From: Campylobacter concisus
Lineage (GTDB): Bacteria; Campylobacterota; Campylobacteria; Campylobacterales; Campylobacteraceae
Length of the DNA: 64,000 nt
Assembly (NCBI RefSeq): GCF_003048905.1
Contig: NZ_PIRO01000001.1
Coordinates: forward strand, 744,001 to 808,000
Direction of reading: 5' to 3'
The notes beneath the pieces were generated by a model, which was given only the letters and a program-made list of their open reading frames with translations, searched no databases and was not told the DNA's origin. The position numbers and the translations under genes were made by a program. This document shows positions 17,237-27,135 of the stretch, piece after piece. The number at the start of each line of letters is the position of its first letter. Position 1 is the first letter of the stretch.

Positions 17237-18172
17237 ATGAAAATCGTTTGTTTAGACGCGGCCACGTTGGGAGAGAACGTAGATCTTAGTGTTTTTAAGA
17301 AATTTGGCGAGTTTATCAGCTATCAAAAAACAAAAAGCGAAGAGATCGTGCCTCGTCTAAAGGGCGTTGATGTGGTCATCACAAACAAGGTCATCATCGA
17401 CAAAGCCGTGATGGAGGCGACAAATTTAAAGCTCATTTGTATAAGCGCAACTGGCATGAATAATGTCGATTTGGAGCATGCAAAAGCTAAAAACATAGCT
17501 GTTAGAAACGTCGCTGGCTACTCAACCGCAAGCGTCGTGCAACACACGTTTGCGATGCTTTTTGAGCTAACAAATCACATCAAATTTTATGACGAATACG
17601 TTAAAAGCGGAGAGTGGGTGAAGAGTGAAATTTTCACCTATCTTGGCGCAGATATCAGCGAGATCGCTGGCAAAGAATTTGGCATCATCGGACTTGGCGA
17701 GATAGGGCGTGGCGTGGCGGTAGTTGCACGTGCATTTGGTGCAAATGTGAGCTACTACTCGACAAGCGGAGCAAATAAAAATAGCGAATTTGCGCAAAAA
17801 AGTTTAGACGAGCTACTAAGAAGCAGCGACATCATCAGCATCCACGCACCACTAAACGAAAAGACTAGAAATTTACTAGGCACAAACGAGATAAATTTGC
17901 TAAAAGATGATGCGATAGTGCTAAATTTAGGACGTGGCGGCATAGTGGACGAAGCGGCTATGGCAAGGGCGATAGATGAGAGAAATTTACGCTTTGGTAC
18001 GGACGTTTTGGAGAGCGAGCCAATGAGCAAAAATAGCCCATTTTTAAATGTAAAAAACAAAGAAAATCTACTCATCACGCCGCACGTGGCATGGGGTAGC
18101 CTGGAGGCTAGAAAGACGCTCATCGCAAAGATCGTCGCAAACATCGAAAATTTTATCAATGAGAGCAAGTAA
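17237..18172 (+). CDS. D-2-hydroxyacid dehydrogenase, NAD-dependent
   Basis: This 311-residue cytosolic oxidoreductase would interconvert 2-oxoacids and D-2-hydroxyacids with NAD(H). The Rossmann glycine loop GIIGLGEIGRGVAVVARAFG sits at about residue 148, followed by the family segments LNLGRGGIVDE (catalytic Arg) and HVAWGS (catalytic His, about 280). The catalytic Arg-Glu-His set of the family seems complete. It matches Cj0373 by position. The substrate cannot be told from sequence; glycerate/hydroxypyruvate is a common one. It shares one base with the next gene (TAATG). Confidence 0.9.
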   Translation: MKIVCLDAATLGENVDLSVFKKFGEFISYQKTKSEEIVPRLKGVDVVITNKVIIDKAVMEATNLKLICISATGMNNVDLEHAKAKNIAVRNVAGYSTASVVQHTFAMLFELTNHIKFYDEYVKSGEWVKSEIFTYLGADISEIAGKEFGIIGLGEIGRGVAVVARAFGANVSYYSTSGANKNSEFAQKSLDELLRSSDIISIHAPLNEKTRNLLGTNEINLLKDDAIVLNLGRGGIVDEAAMARAIDERNLRFGTDVLESEPMSKNSPFLNVKNKENLLITPHVAWGSLEARKTLIAKIVANIENFINESK

Positions 18173-18930
18173 TGGGCTATGATATAAGCTATCACGCTAT
18201 TAGCGAAGATGAAATTTCAAAGTGGTATTTTGAGGCACTTGAGCTTGCAAGGGCTGGTAAATTTGACGAGGTTTTAGCGCTTGCCAACAAGGCTGGCGTA
18301 GAGGAATTTTACGCGCAAAAGTACAAAGATACACTAAGTGCTGCACTGCAGTATAAAGACGATGAAATTTTTAACAAAACTCATGGCTTTTGTATCGCTG
18401 TTACTCAAGGATTTTTTAGAAAATATTTCTACACTCGGGGCACAGCACTAAGCTCTTTGGCCCGACAAAATGAGAAATTTAAAAACTATATCAGCAACTG
18501 GCGAGAAATTTTACCAAGCGAGTTTTTGGATAAATTTAGTGGCGAAATTTACAATGAGATCACCGAAAACTACTGCTGTGGCGCTTATGTAAACGCTAAA
18601 AACGTAGCTAAACTAAAGGCTGACTATGAAGCAGGTGGTGAGATAAAAGAGGCGATTGATGGCTTTTACGAGCAAAATTTACCTGCATTTTTAGATGCTC
18701 TAAACTACGCATGTGAGCTAGAAATAGGCCTGCTTGAGGCCACTGAGGTCGTGGAGCCAAATCCACTTGATCTAAACAAATCAAGCTCATATTCAAACCT
18801 CTCTAACTGCGATCCAAAGGGCGCTATCATCTACGCACAGACCGCGGTGCAGCAGATTGGCGAGGCAGTAAAGCAAGAAGAGACTGGCAAAAAGTCACTT
18901 TTTGAGAAGATCAAAGGGCTATTTAAATAA
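18172..18930 (+). CDS. Hypothetical protein
   Basis: This 252-residue soluble protein is in tight operon contact with the dehydrogenase before it and with yajQ, 16 bp after it. It has no signal peptide or membrane helix. The N-terminus ([11 protein letters not shown]) resembles small cytosolic proteins of unknown function that start with the same YDISYHAI-like motif. There is a CC pair near residue 130 (NYCCGAY), and the tail, [13 protein letters not shown], is amphipathic. I do not recognise a function. Confidence 0.7.
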   Translation: MGYDISYHAISEDEISKWYFEALELARAGKFDEVLALANKAGVEEFYAQKYKDTLSAALQYKDDEIFNKTHGFCIAVTQGFFRKYFYTRGTALSSLARQNEKFKNYISNWREILPSEFLDKFSGEIYNEITENYCCGAYVNAKNVAKLKADYEAGGEIKEAIDGFYEQNLPAFLDALNYACELEIGLLEATEVVEPNPLDLNKSSSYSNLSNCDPKGAIIYAQTAVQQIGEAVKQEETGKKSLFEKIKGLFK

Positions 18931-18946
18931 ATTTGAAAGGATAAAA

Positions 18947-19444
18947 ATGGCAACTGAGCATAGCTTTGATATAAGTGCTGAGGTCGATATGATGGAGGTT
19001 AAAAACGCTCTTGAGACGGCAAAAAAAGAGATCGCTGCGAGGTATGACTTTAAGGGGCTTGCGGCCGAGGTCGAGCTAAATGAAAAGGAGAAATTTATCA
19101 CACTTCTTAGCTCAAGTGACAACAAGATCGACGCACTAAAGGATATAGTTATCTCAAAGCTCATCAAGCGCAACATACCACCAGTTGCGATCACAGAGAC
19201 AAAAAGAGAGCCAGCAAGTGGTGGAAATTTAAAAGCTACGCTAAAACTAAACGACACGCTTGACGCTGAAAACTCAAAAAAGATAACCAAAGCGATCAAA
19301 GACTCAAAGATCAAGGTAAGCGCGCAGATCAGGGGCGAAGAGATCAGAGTGATAAGCAAAAGCATAGACGATCTACAGGAGTGTATAAAGCTCGTTAGGG
19401 GGTTAAATTTAGAACTCCCGATAAGCTTTAAAAACCTAAAATAA
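18947..19444 (+). CDS. yajQ: YajQ/UPF0234 family nucleotide-binding protein
   Basis: This 165-residue protein has two ferredoxin-like domains and the family signatures [18 protein letters not shown] and the C-terminal QIRGEEIRV. YajQ proteins bind nucleic acid and, in several bacteria, cyclic di-GMP. The frame is open from 18902, but family members start at [10 protein letters not shown], so I use the ATG at 18947, which has an AAGG site upstream. It is the last gene of the conserved block that corresponds to Cj0374. Confidence 0.92.
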   Translation: MATEHSFDISAEVDMMEVKNALETAKKEIAARYDFKGLAAEVELNEKEKFITLLSSSDNKIDALKDIVISKLIKRNIPPVAITETKREPASGGNLKATLKLNDTLDAENSKKITKAIKDSKIKVSAQIRGEEIRVISKSIDDLQECIKLVRGLNLELPISFKNLK

Positions 19445-19718
19445 CGCACTTTTTCGCTTTATTATGCGTCGTTGATTTAAATTTTTACTCAGTCATTACC
19501 AACTCGGTAACTCCCATCACAAAAATTTAAATCGCCTCGCCTAATTTTGCGAAATGGCTGTGTGACTTTTATATTTAAAATTTTGTAGGATTTTGGACTA
19601 AATTTGCGAAATCTCGCATAGTTTTTGTATTTAAAATTAGGCGTATTCGTGGGTGAAATTCGCCTTATCATTTTGTATTCAAATTTGATCTATCTAAAAT
19701 AAAAAATAAGGACAAAAA
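19445..19718. other. Intergenic region with an imperfect tandem repeat
   Basis: This stretch has no coding signal on either strand. Two related segments of about 45 bp begin near 19543 and 19601. Each contains TTTGCGAAAT, then about 20 bases later TATTTAAAATT. No clear terminator or promoter is seen apart from A/T-rich sequence before the next gene. Confidence 0.45.
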
Positions 19719-20510
19719 ATGAGCTTTTTTAAGAAAATTCTCGGTAAACAAATCGATCTTGGCAAGCAAATGCCGATCTATTTTGTAAGTAGCGACGAAG
19801 ACTACATGCAGCGTGCGTTTGAGCAAGCCAGAGAGAGCTTTAGATATTTTTGGCGTGAGATTTACTGGGAGCGCCACAGGATCGTACCTATGCTTGACTA
19901 TGCAATGGTAAAAATTTGCTTCCTAGATGTCGTAAATGGCGAAGAAGTCGGCGAGCACATGTGGATAGACGATGTGGAATTTGACGGCGAAACGATATAT
20001 GGCACGCTCGTAAATGAGCCAGATAGCGTGCAAAACGTGAAATTAGGCGACCAAATAAGCGCAAAGATAGACGAGATGAGCGACTGGCTCTTTGCGATAG
20101 ATGGACGCGCATACGGCGGATTTAGCGTGCAGGCGATGCGCTCACGCATGCAAAAGAAAGAACTAAAAGAGCACGATAAAGAGTGGGGGCTTGATTTTGG
20201 CGATTTTAACGATATTTTGGTAGTTTACGAGCAAAAAGAACACCCTGAAAATTTGATAGAGCATCCAATGAGTAAAAATACATATGAGCAAGTAAAGCAA
20301 TATATAAAAGAGCACCCAAATATTGTCACGGATGCTGATGAGTTTGGTTATACGCAGCTTCACAACGAGGCGATCGCTGGAAATTTAAATCTTGTAAATC
20401 TTTTGCTAGAAAACGGCGCTGATAAAAATGCCCGCACAAAAAGCGGCAAAACGGCTGCTGAATTTGCTGAGAATTTGGGCTGGAGTGAAATCGCAAAGGT
20501 GCTTAGCTAG
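19719..20510 (+). CDS. DUF2314 domain protein with C-terminal ankyrin repeat
   Basis: This is a 263-residue cytosolic protein. Residues about 20-140 match DUF2314, with FRYFWREIYWERHRI and the block VKLGDQISAKIDEMSDWLF. Residues about 205-263 form ankyrin repeats (GYTQLHNEAIAGNLNLVNLL then GADKNARTKSGKTAAEFAE). DUF2314 is widespread and its function is unknown; it is often found fused to ankyrin or near toxin-immunity genes. It stands at the border between the conserved block and an AT-rich accessory patch. Confidence 0.82.
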   Translation: MSFFKKILGKQIDLGKQMPIYFVSSDEDYMQRAFEQARESFRYFWREIYWERHRIVPMLDYAMVKICFLDVVNGEEVGEHMWIDDVEFDGETIYGTLVNEPDSVQNVKLGDQISAKIDEMSDWLFAIDGRAYGGFSVQAMRSRMQKKELKEHDKEWGLDFGDFNDILVVYEQKEHPENLIEHPMSKNTYEQVKQYIKEHPNIVTDADEFGYTQLHNEAIAGNLNLVNLLLENGADKNARTKSGKTAAEFAENLGWSEIAKVLS

Positions 20511-20533
20511 TTAAATTTTTATAGGAGATAACT

Positions 20534-21091
20534 TTGAATTATCAAGATATTTTAAAACAGAAAGAAAATAATATTACTAGGATAGATGAAATCATAAAAT
20601 TTTTAAGAGAAAATTTTGATGGCTTGGACAAATATGATAGTAAATATAGCCAGTTAATAGTTCTTTTAAATAAAGAGAAGAGGTTGTATAGTAATTTGGA
20701 TAAAAGCGACCCTGATGTTTTTTATAATAAATTAAGGGAAATAAAACGTCAAATAGGTTTTAAAATTTCAGAAATTAAATATGAGCTATTAGATACATTC
20801 GAAAAGAAAAAATTTAAACTTAAAATAATGACAAAATTATGCGGGCAATATTTAGACAAATTATTAATTGAAAAATTTATAGATAATATAAAAAATAAAA
20901 TATGTAAAAAACTTGACAAAATCTCAGTTAAGAATATAAATAAAAATTCCGATGAAATTAAAAAATTATTGGATGAATTTTTTATTTGCACAAACGATGG
21001 TTCTCCAGATAAAGAAATTTTAAATTTAATAGACAGTGAAGACAATAGCGACACAAAACAAGAGGGATTCAAAAAAATATATCAAAAATAA
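20534..21091 (+). CDS. Hypothetical charged helical protein, probably frame-shifted near its end
   Basis: This 185-residue, very lysine-rich protein starts with TTG at 20534 behind an AGGAG site. It is strongly AT-rich compared with the genes before it. It has no signal peptide and is mainly helical or coiled. At GGATTC followed by A7 (about 21067-21076) the frame leads quickly to TAA. With one more A it would run on for about 45 residues (KNISKIKKQITEIS...) to a TGA near 21210. The annotated end may therefore be a truncation, a switchable site or a sequencing error. No family is recognised. Confidence 0.55.
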   Translation: MNYQDILKQKENNITRIDEIIKFLRENFDGLDKYDSKYSQLIVLLNKEKRLYSNLDKSDPDVFYNKLREIKRQIGFKISEIKYELLDTFEKKKFKLKIMTKLCGQYLDKLLIEKFIDNIKNKICKKLDKISVKNINKNSDEIKKLLDEFFICTNDGSPDKEILNLIDSEDNSDTKQEGFKKIYQK

Positions 21092-21148
21092 AGAAACAAA
21101 TAACTGAGATCTCTAAAGAAAAAGATTTTAAAACTAAAGCAAATTTTA

Positions 21149-22214
21149 ATGAGCACTATATTAAAGATATTAACAAGAAGACAAAAGAGATATCAAAACT
21201 TGCCAGTTGAATATTTTGAATATTATTTAACAAAATCTTTTGAAGAAAGAAGTGTAAAAGACTATTTTAATGCTCTTTTAAAATTTCATCCATTGATACT
21301 ATCTGGCATTAGCTTGGTTGGCATGATCTATTATTTTGCATATTTTGGACTTGAGTTCAAATATTTTCCTGATTTAGGTGGAGCAGATGTAGCATATGTT
21401 GGTGTATCATTATTTTTTGTATCATCCTTTATTTCATTTTTTATTATATTTCCATGTCTAGTTTATCCAGGCTACTATGAAAATAAAAAAATAAAACTTG
21501 GATGTTTTATTTTGGGTTTTCCTTGCTCCCTTTTCTTATATTGGTTTGCATGGTAATATTAAATACTATTACTATAAGTAAACCATTTTACGAATTGCTT
21601 CCGTATTCTTTAATCGTATTAGGTATTTACTTATACATTGTATTTGTTATAGAACAAATAAAGGCTACTTTATTTAAATGTATATTTAAATGCATAAAAA
21701 ACATAGTAACAATCATAGCAATAATTGCGATTTTTAAGTACATTTATAAAATTTATTTTTTAAAAGTATCGTTAGATGATGACTTTTTATTCATTTTTTT
21801 AATAGTTGCAGTTCATATTATAACGCTTTGCTTCTTTGAAGGTTTGGAACATTTTTATGAAAAAAAAAGCTTACAAACCACTCTTAGTGACTGTATCAAC
21901 TGTAGTACTAGTAATTTTATATCAGTTATCCTCAGGTGCAATTTTACATTGGCTTGGGATGGCAAATGTTGAATATCAATATTTAACTATTGAAAAAAAG
22001 TGCACTAGGTGCTTTACCAGAAAAAATTTGCAAAAATGGCATATATTGTGATGATAGTAAAACTTATTATGATGAAAACGAAACAAACGGGGTTATAAAA
22101 CTTTATAATGTAAAAGCCCTATCAACTCTTGGTAAATTTTATTATCTGCAGACAAAAGATGGAGTAAAATTTGAGCTAGACTCAAGCAAAATTATCTCAA
22201 GAGCCAAGGAGTAA
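21149..22214 (+). pseudogene. Membrane protein gene broken into four frames
   Basis: Four overlapping frames line up as one protein of about 355 residues: 21149-21556, 21502-21972, 21836-22051 and 21990-22214. The first two breaks are near 21510-21556 and at the A9 run at about 21860-21868 (tatg, nine A, gct). The third is at the A7 run near 21990 (TTG, seven A, GTGC). Removing one A at each of the last two sites joins frames cleanly (EKKAYKPLLVTV, then IEKSALGALPEKIC). The joined protein has about six hydrophobic helices and a soluble C-terminal tail with GKFYYLQTKDGVKFEL. No family is recognised. It is either a decayed gene, a phase-variable one, or an assembly with homopolymer errors. Confidence 0.6.
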
Positions 22215-22398
22215 CTTCCTTAAGCTTTGGGGCTAAAATTTGATCGATATGTGAAATTTGCAGATTTAAAAAATTAAAATTTATAGGCCAAATTTATCTA
22301 GCTAAGCTAAAAATTTCTTTAGCACAAGGCTAAATTTATTAAAAGTTAGCTATCCTAACACATCAATTTAAAACCAAACTTATTTAAGGCGATTAGTT

Positions 22399-23763
22399 AT
22401 GATCTTTAAAAATATTGTCGAGAATTTTGCCGTAAATTACGCTCATAATTCTATTCAAAGATCACTATATAATGAATTTAATATAGACATTTTAACCACA
22501 ACCTACACCAAAACTCCCAAAAAAGACAAAAAGTATATGCTCTACGCACATGTGCCATTTTGTCACACATTCTGTCCATACTGTTCGTTTCATAAGTATC
22601 ACTATGAGCAAGAGCTTGCAAAAGTTTACTTTGAAAATTTACGTGAGGAGATGAGGCAGGTTAAAGAAGCTGGATTTGACTTTGATTCACTTTATGTTGG
22701 TGGTGGCACGACGCTTATAAATGAACCTGAGCTTGAAAAGACGCTTAAGCTTGCAAAAGAGCTTTTTAGTATAGATGAAATTTCAGCAGAAAGCGATCCA
22801 AATCACATCTCATCCGAGAGTTTAGCTAGATTTGATGGGTTAATTGATCGCTTAAGCGTTGGCGTACAAAGCTTTGATGATAAAACGTTAAAAAGAGTTG
22901 GCAGATACGAAAAATTCGGCTCAGCCAAGGAGGTAAAAAGAAAGCTTGAGCTTGCTCTTGGTAAGATCCCAGTTATTAGCCTTGATCTCATCTTTAACCT
23001 GCCAAATCAAACAAAAGAGCAGCTCATAAACGACATAAATACTGCAAAATCGATCTCTCCACAACAAATCACCTTCTATCCACTCATGAAATCAGAGCTA
23101 ACAAGAGAGAATATAGCTCGCTCGCTTGGTGTTTCAAACGTAGATAACGAGCGTGAATTTTATGAGATAATCACTGAAGAATTTAGCAAAAGCAACTACA
23201 AACAAAGCAATGCTTGGGCATTTTCAAACGAAAAAAGTGCTGACCTTCGCGACGAATACGTGGGCTCAAATTTAGAGTACGTGGGCGTGGGTAGCGGCGC
23301 ATTTAGCTTCCTTGACGGCGAGCTTGTTATAAACGCCTTTAACCTACTTGACTACGGCAGAAAGATCAAGGATAGGCAAAGCCCAGTCATCGCAAAATGT
23401 GGTTTTAGCAAGAAAGAGCGACTTAAATACACGTTTTTAACAAGGCTTTTTGATGGCGGAGTTGATATTAAAAGATACAACGATGAAAATAGCACAAACA
23501 TTAACAAGGCCTTATTTATGGAGCTTAGCTTGCTTAAGCTTGTAAATGCGATATATGAAGAAAATGGCATTATTAAGCCGACATTTTTTGGCAAATATAT
23601 CTGCATCGTGCTTATGCGTGATTTTTACGCTGGTATGGACAAAGTGCGTGCTATATTTAAAGACGACGCTAAGATAAAACGAAGCAAGGTGCTTCGTATA
23701 ATGAGCGAAAATACTGAACAAAAGTATGAGCCAAATATCATTCAGCCACGAGCTGCGATGTAA
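22399..23763 (+). CDS. HemN/HemW-like radical SAM protein
   Basis: This 454-residue radical SAM enzyme has the cluster motif FCHTFCPYC (Cys55, Cys59, Cys62), the GGGTT SAM-binding loop near residue 99, and the HemN-type blocks DRLSVGVQSF and ITFYPLM. It resembles coproporphyrinogen oxidase-like proteins, but it lacks the extra HemN cysteine and departs from HemW in its C-terminal third, so it is probably not housekeeping HemN. Candidate roles are heme-degrading methyltransferase (ChuW/HutW type) or class C methyltransferase of a natural product. Its stop overlaps the start of an ABC exporter (ATGTAATG). A short inverted repeat, GTTAG-N5-CTAAC at 22345-22359, lies upstream and may be an operator. 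Confidence 0.8.
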   Translation: MIFKNIVENFAVNYAHNSIQRSLYNEFNIDILTTTYTKTPKKDKKYMLYAHVPFCHTFCPYCSFHKYHYEQELAKVYFENLREEMRQVKEAGFDFDSLYVGGGTTLINEPELEKTLKLAKELFSIDEISAESDPNHISSESLARFDGLIDRLSVGVQSFDDKTLKRVGRYEKFGSAKEVKRKLELALGKIPVISLDLIFNLPNQTKEQLINDINTAKSISPQQITFYPLMKSELTRENIARSLGVSNVDNEREFYEIITEEFSKSNYKQSNAWAFSNEKSADLRDEYVGSNLEYVGVGSGAFSFLDGELVINAFNLLDYGRKIKDRQSPVIAKCGFSKKERLKYTFLTRLFDGGVDIKRYNDENSTNINKALFMELSLLKLVNAIYEENGIIKPTFFGKYICIVLMRDFYAGMDKVRAIFKDDAKIKRSKVLRIMSENTEQKYEPNIIQPRAAM

Positions 23764-25397
23764 TGCTTGCAAATTTAATCAAAAAAAATATCTACCAAAT
23801 TTCTAAAATAGTATTATTAACACTCCTATTTAGCGGACTTGGTGTCTGGACTCTTTCGTTTATAAATAATGAACTTGTAAGTTTAAAAGAATTTGACCCG
23901 ATTCTTGCAATTAAATTTATAGCAGTCTTACTTTTATTTTTTATAAGCGCCATCGCCGCAAATATATCGCTTACAAATTTTGGGCATAAATTTATCTACG
24001 AGCTAAGATATCAAAGTGTAAAGCAAATTTTAGATACGCCAAATAGCGTGATAAACGAGATCGGCAAGGCAAAGATTATAGCTAGCCTAAACAACGACAT
24101 AAAAACGATCACATTTGCCTTTATGAGCGCTACTGGCTTCATACAAAGCTTAGTTTTTATCGTCTGTGCTAGCATCTACCTTTGTGTAATCGCTCCAAAA
24201 ATTTTTATCTTTTTATCCGTTTGGATCGGTGCGACTCTTTTTATAAATACGCTTTTTATGAAAAAAATTCATCTTTATTTTAAGCATTCTAGAGTTCAAG
24301 ATGACGCATTGCAAAAGCACTACGACGATATCGTAGAGGGGCATAGAGAGCTTAGTTTAAATAGAGCAAGGGCAAGTGTCTGCTTTGATGAGTTAAATTT
24401 TACAGGCGATAAAAAACGCCAAAATATGGTAAAGGCCGATATCTATCACGCATTAAGTGATAATTTTACAAACATTATGCTGCTTGGCTCAGTTGGACTT
24501 TGTGTATTTTTGTGCGTGGCATTTGACTGGGCGAGCCTGCAAACGGCACTAAGCATTAGCTTAACGATACTATTTTTAAGAGGCTCATTTATGAGCATGG
24601 TTGGCTCCATACCAGCCGCACTTAGCGCAAAAGTGAGTTTAGAAAAGATCATGAGCTTAAATCTCAATAAATTTAAGGAAGGCTTTAAATTTGACGATAG
24701 CCTAAGCGATAATTGGCAAAACATAAAACTAAAAGATATAAATTTCAACTACACTCACGGCAAATTTAGCCTAAAAGACGTAAATTTAGAGATCAAACGC
24801 GGTGAGATAACATTTATCATCGGTAAAAATGGCAGTGGTAAAAGTACGCTTATAAATTTACTTTGCGGGCTAATACGCCCAAGTAGTGGCGAAATTTACC
24901 TTGATAGCACAAAGATAGATGAAGGAAATTTACAAAGTTATCAGGCAAAGATTAGCGCTATTTTTGCTGATTTTTATCTATTTTCGCAAACGCTCTCTCA
25001 TAATGGCTTTGCTAGCCAAAACGAAATAGACGAGCTTTTAGCCTTGCTTGAGATCGACAAAAAAGTAAGTGTCATAGATAATAAGCTTAGTACCACACAA
25101 CTCTCAACCGGCCAGCGAAAGCGCCTAAGTCTTTTAATAGCTATTTTAGAGCATCGCTCTATCCTTATCCTAGATGAATGGGCAGCCGATCAAGATCCGC
25201 TCTTTAAGCGAAAATTTTATAAAGAAATTTTGCCATTTTTACAAAGTAAAGGCATCAGCATAATTGCTGTTAGCCACGATGATAGCTATTTTGATATAGC
25301 AACTAGGATCATTTTGGTAAAAGATGGCTTTGTGCGTGAGCTAGATGAGAGCGAGCGAATAAGTGCTGCAAAGGATGCAGTCGAGAAGATAAAATAG
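23763..25397 (+). CDS. ABC exporter, fused permease and ATPase (PvdE/SyrD type)
   Basis: This 544-residue half transporter has about six membrane helices in residues 1-290, then an ATPase domain with Walker A GKNGSGKST (355-362), signature LSTGQ (447-451), Walker B ILILDE (467-472) and a switch His in VSHDD. The segment ISAIFADFYLF is typical of the cyclic-peptide/siderophore exporter family (PvdE, SyrD, YojI). It begins at the stop of the radical SAM gene, so the two proteins are made together. It may export the product of that enzyme, or a peptide or tetrapyrrole. The substrate is unknown, and no precursor peptide is visible upstream. Confidence 0.85.
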   Translation: MLANLIKKNIYQISKIVLLTLLFSGLGVWTLSFINNELVSLKEFDPILAIKFIAVLLLFFISAIAANISLTNFGHKFIYELRYQSVKQILDTPNSVINEIGKAKIIASLNNDIKTITFAFMSATGFIQSLVFIVCASIYLCVIAPKIFIFLSVWIGATLFINTLFMKKIHLYFKHSRVQDDALQKHYDDIVEGHRELSLNRARASVCFDELNFTGDKKRQNMVKADIYHALSDNFTNIMLLGSVGLCVFLCVAFDWASLQTALSISLTILFLRGSFMSMVGSIPAALSAKVSLEKIMSLNLNKFKEGFKFDDSLSDNWQNIKLKDINFNYTHGKFSLKDVNLEIKRGEITFIIGKNGSGKSTLINLLCGLIRPSSGEIYLDSTKIDEGNLQSYQAKISAIFADFYLFSQTLSHNGFASQNEIDELLALLEIDKKVSVIDNKLSTTQLSTGQRKRLSLLIAILEHRSILILDEWAADQDPLFKRKFYKEILPFLQSKGISIIAVSHDDSYFDIATRIILVKDGFVRELDESERISAAKDAVEKIK

Positions 25398-25472
25398 GAG
25401 TAATTTTTACACAAAAGCACAATACTCACCCTACTCTTAAGCCATTTCAAGCTCAAATAAATTTAAATTTAG

Positions 25473-25478
25473 TAGAAT
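25473..25478 (+). promoter_or_regulatory. Possible -10 element of the nuo operon
   Basis: TAGAAT lies 25 bp before nuoA, preceded by AAATTTAAATTT, the A/T-periodic sequence typical of Campylobacter sigma70 promoters. An AAGG ribosome-binding site follows. Confidence 0.35.
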
Positions 25479-25502
25479 CTTAAAAATTAAAAAAGGCAAA
25501 GT

Positions 25503-25892
25503 ATGTCACATTCAGAGCTTGAAAGTACTTATTTTGGTGCATTTATCATACTTTTACTAGCGACTTGTTCATTTTGTTTAATAACATTCTTATCTTCAAA
25601 AATAAGCAAAAAACTAGCCAACCGCAATACACAGCGTCTAAAACTTGGCTTTTACGAGTGTGGTCCAACCACCGTAAAACAGCCAAATAAGATAAATATC
25701 CACTACTTTTTTTATGGAATTTTATTTATTTTATTTGACGTTGAGGTCATCTTTATGTATCCGTGGGCGGTGGATTTTAGGCTACTTGGAATTTTTGGAC
25801 TAATCGAAATGTTGCTTTTTGTGGCGATTTTACTTATCGGCTTTGCTTATGCTTGGCAAAAAGGAGTCTTTAAATGGCAAAGCATCAGATAA
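25503..25892 (+). CDS. nuoA: Complex I subunit NuoA
   Basis: This 129-residue inner-membrane subunit has three helices and the family block YECGP near residue 50, followed by [12 protein letters not shown]. It takes part in the interface where quinone reduction is linked to proton movement. It is the first gene of a 14-gene operon with close or overlapping junctions. It overlaps nuoB by 19 bp. Confidence 0.95.
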   Translation: MSHSELESTYFGAFIILLLATCSFCLITFLSSKISKKLANRNTQRLKLGFYECGPTTVKQPNKINIHYFFYGILFILFDVEVIFMYPWAVDFRLLGIFGLIEMLLFVAILLIGFAYAWQKGVFKWQSIR

Positions 25893-26386
25893 ACTACGCT
25901 GCAAATGGCGGCTTGCCAGTAGTTTTAACAACCGTTGATAAGCTCGTTCAGTGGGGCAGGAGCAACTCTCTTTGGGCGCTTAGCTACGGGCTTGCATGCT
26001 GTGCGATCGAGATGATGGCAAGTGGCGCTAGCAGATATGACTTTGATAGATTTGGCACCATTTTTAGGGCAAGTCCAAGACACTCAGAGGTGATGATCAT
26101 AGCTGGCACGCTGACTAAAAAACACGCTGAGTTTACAAGACGTCTTTATGATCAGATGCCTGAGCCAAAATGGGTCATCTCAATGGGTAGCTGTGCAAAC
26201 ACTGGCGGCATGTTTAACACCTATTCAACCGTTCAAGGTGTCGATCGCATAATCCCCGTCGATATATACATCCCGGGCTGTGCCCCGCGCCCAGAGACGC
26301 TTCAGTATGCACTTATGATGCTTCAAAAAAAGATAAGAAAACAAAGTGCATTTAGGGCGCAAAAGCCAAGAAAGCTAGATATATGA
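25874..26386 (+). CDS. nuoB: Complex I subunit NuoB (cluster N2)
   Basis: This 170-residue peripheral subunit holds the last 4Fe-4S cluster (N2), which hands electrons to quinone. The cysteines are visible in [18 protein letters not shown] and YIPGCAPRP. Length and motifs are complete. It overlaps nuoC by 4 bp. Confidence 0.96.
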   Translation: MAKHQINYAANGGLPVVLTTVDKLVQWGRSNSLWALSYGLACCAIEMMASGASRYDFDRFGTIFRASPRHSEVMIIAGTLTKKHAEFTRRLYDQMPEPKWVISMGSCANTGGMFNTYSTVQGVDRIIPVDIYIPGCAPRPETLQYALMMLQKKIRKQSAFRAQKPRKLDI

Positions 26387-27135
26387 GAGAGTATAAGCCA
26401 AAAAACGACCTGCAAAAAAAGCAGTACTACAGCGAGAAATTTTATATCGCCAAAGAAACACCAAAAGAAGCAGCAAGTGGCTCTAAATTTGACGAAGAGC
26501 TAGCTGTTTTAGAGCAAAGCGGAGTGCAAATTTTATCTAGCTACGTGGAGTTTGATCAGCTTGTAGTTTATGTAAGTGAAAATTTTAAAGCGCTTGAAGC
26601 GTTAAAAAACTTTGGCTACGAGCAGCTTTGTGAGCTTGCGGCGGTTGATTATATAGCTCAAAAAGGCGGATACGAGGTATTTTATCAGCTTTTAAGTATC
26701 AGTAAAAATAGACGCACTCGCGTAAAATGCTTTGTAAAAAATGACGAAATGCTAAAAAGTGTTTGTGGGCTTTATAAAAGCGCAAACTGGGCTGAGCGCG
26801 AGATGTATGATCTAAGTGGAGTTTTAATAAAAGATCATCCAAATTTAAAGCGTCTCATCATGCCTGATGACTGGCACTCACACCCTCTTTTAAAGAGCTA
26901 TCCGCTAGTTGGTGACGAGGCTGCTAAATGGTATGAGGTGGATAAAATTTTTGGCGCTGAGTTTAGAGAGCAGATCGGCGAAGAAAACCGCGACCCAGCA
27001 TTCGTTGACGAGAAAGATACCTTTGGCTTTTCAAGGGTGTTTAGCAAAGAGTACGAGTATCAAGAAGAAGGTGGCGTAAAATTTGTCAAAAAGGCTAAAT
27101 TTAGTCAGAGCCAGATAGTAAAGGAAAGACCTTGA
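26383..27135 (+). CDS. nuoC: Complex I subunit NuoC
   Basis: This is the 30-kDa peripheral subunit, 250 residues, with the family signature [21 protein letters not shown] near residues 145-165. It has an N-terminal charged extension of about 40 residues, as in other Campylobacter. It is separate from NuoD, unlike the fused NuoCD of E. coli. The stop overlaps the TTG start of nuoD. Confidence 0.95.
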   Translation: MREYKPKNDLQKKQYYSEKFYIAKETPKEAASGSKFDEELAVLEQSGVQILSSYVEFDQLVVYVSENFKALEALKNFGYEQLCELAAVDYIAQKGGYEVFYQLLSISKNRRTRVKCFVKNDEMLKSVCGLYKSANWAEREMYDLSGVLIKDHPNLKRLIMPDDWHSHPLLKSYPLVGDEAAKWYEVDKIFGAEFREQIGEENRDPAFVDEKDTFGFSRVFSKEYEYQEEGGVKFVKKAKFSQSQIVKERP

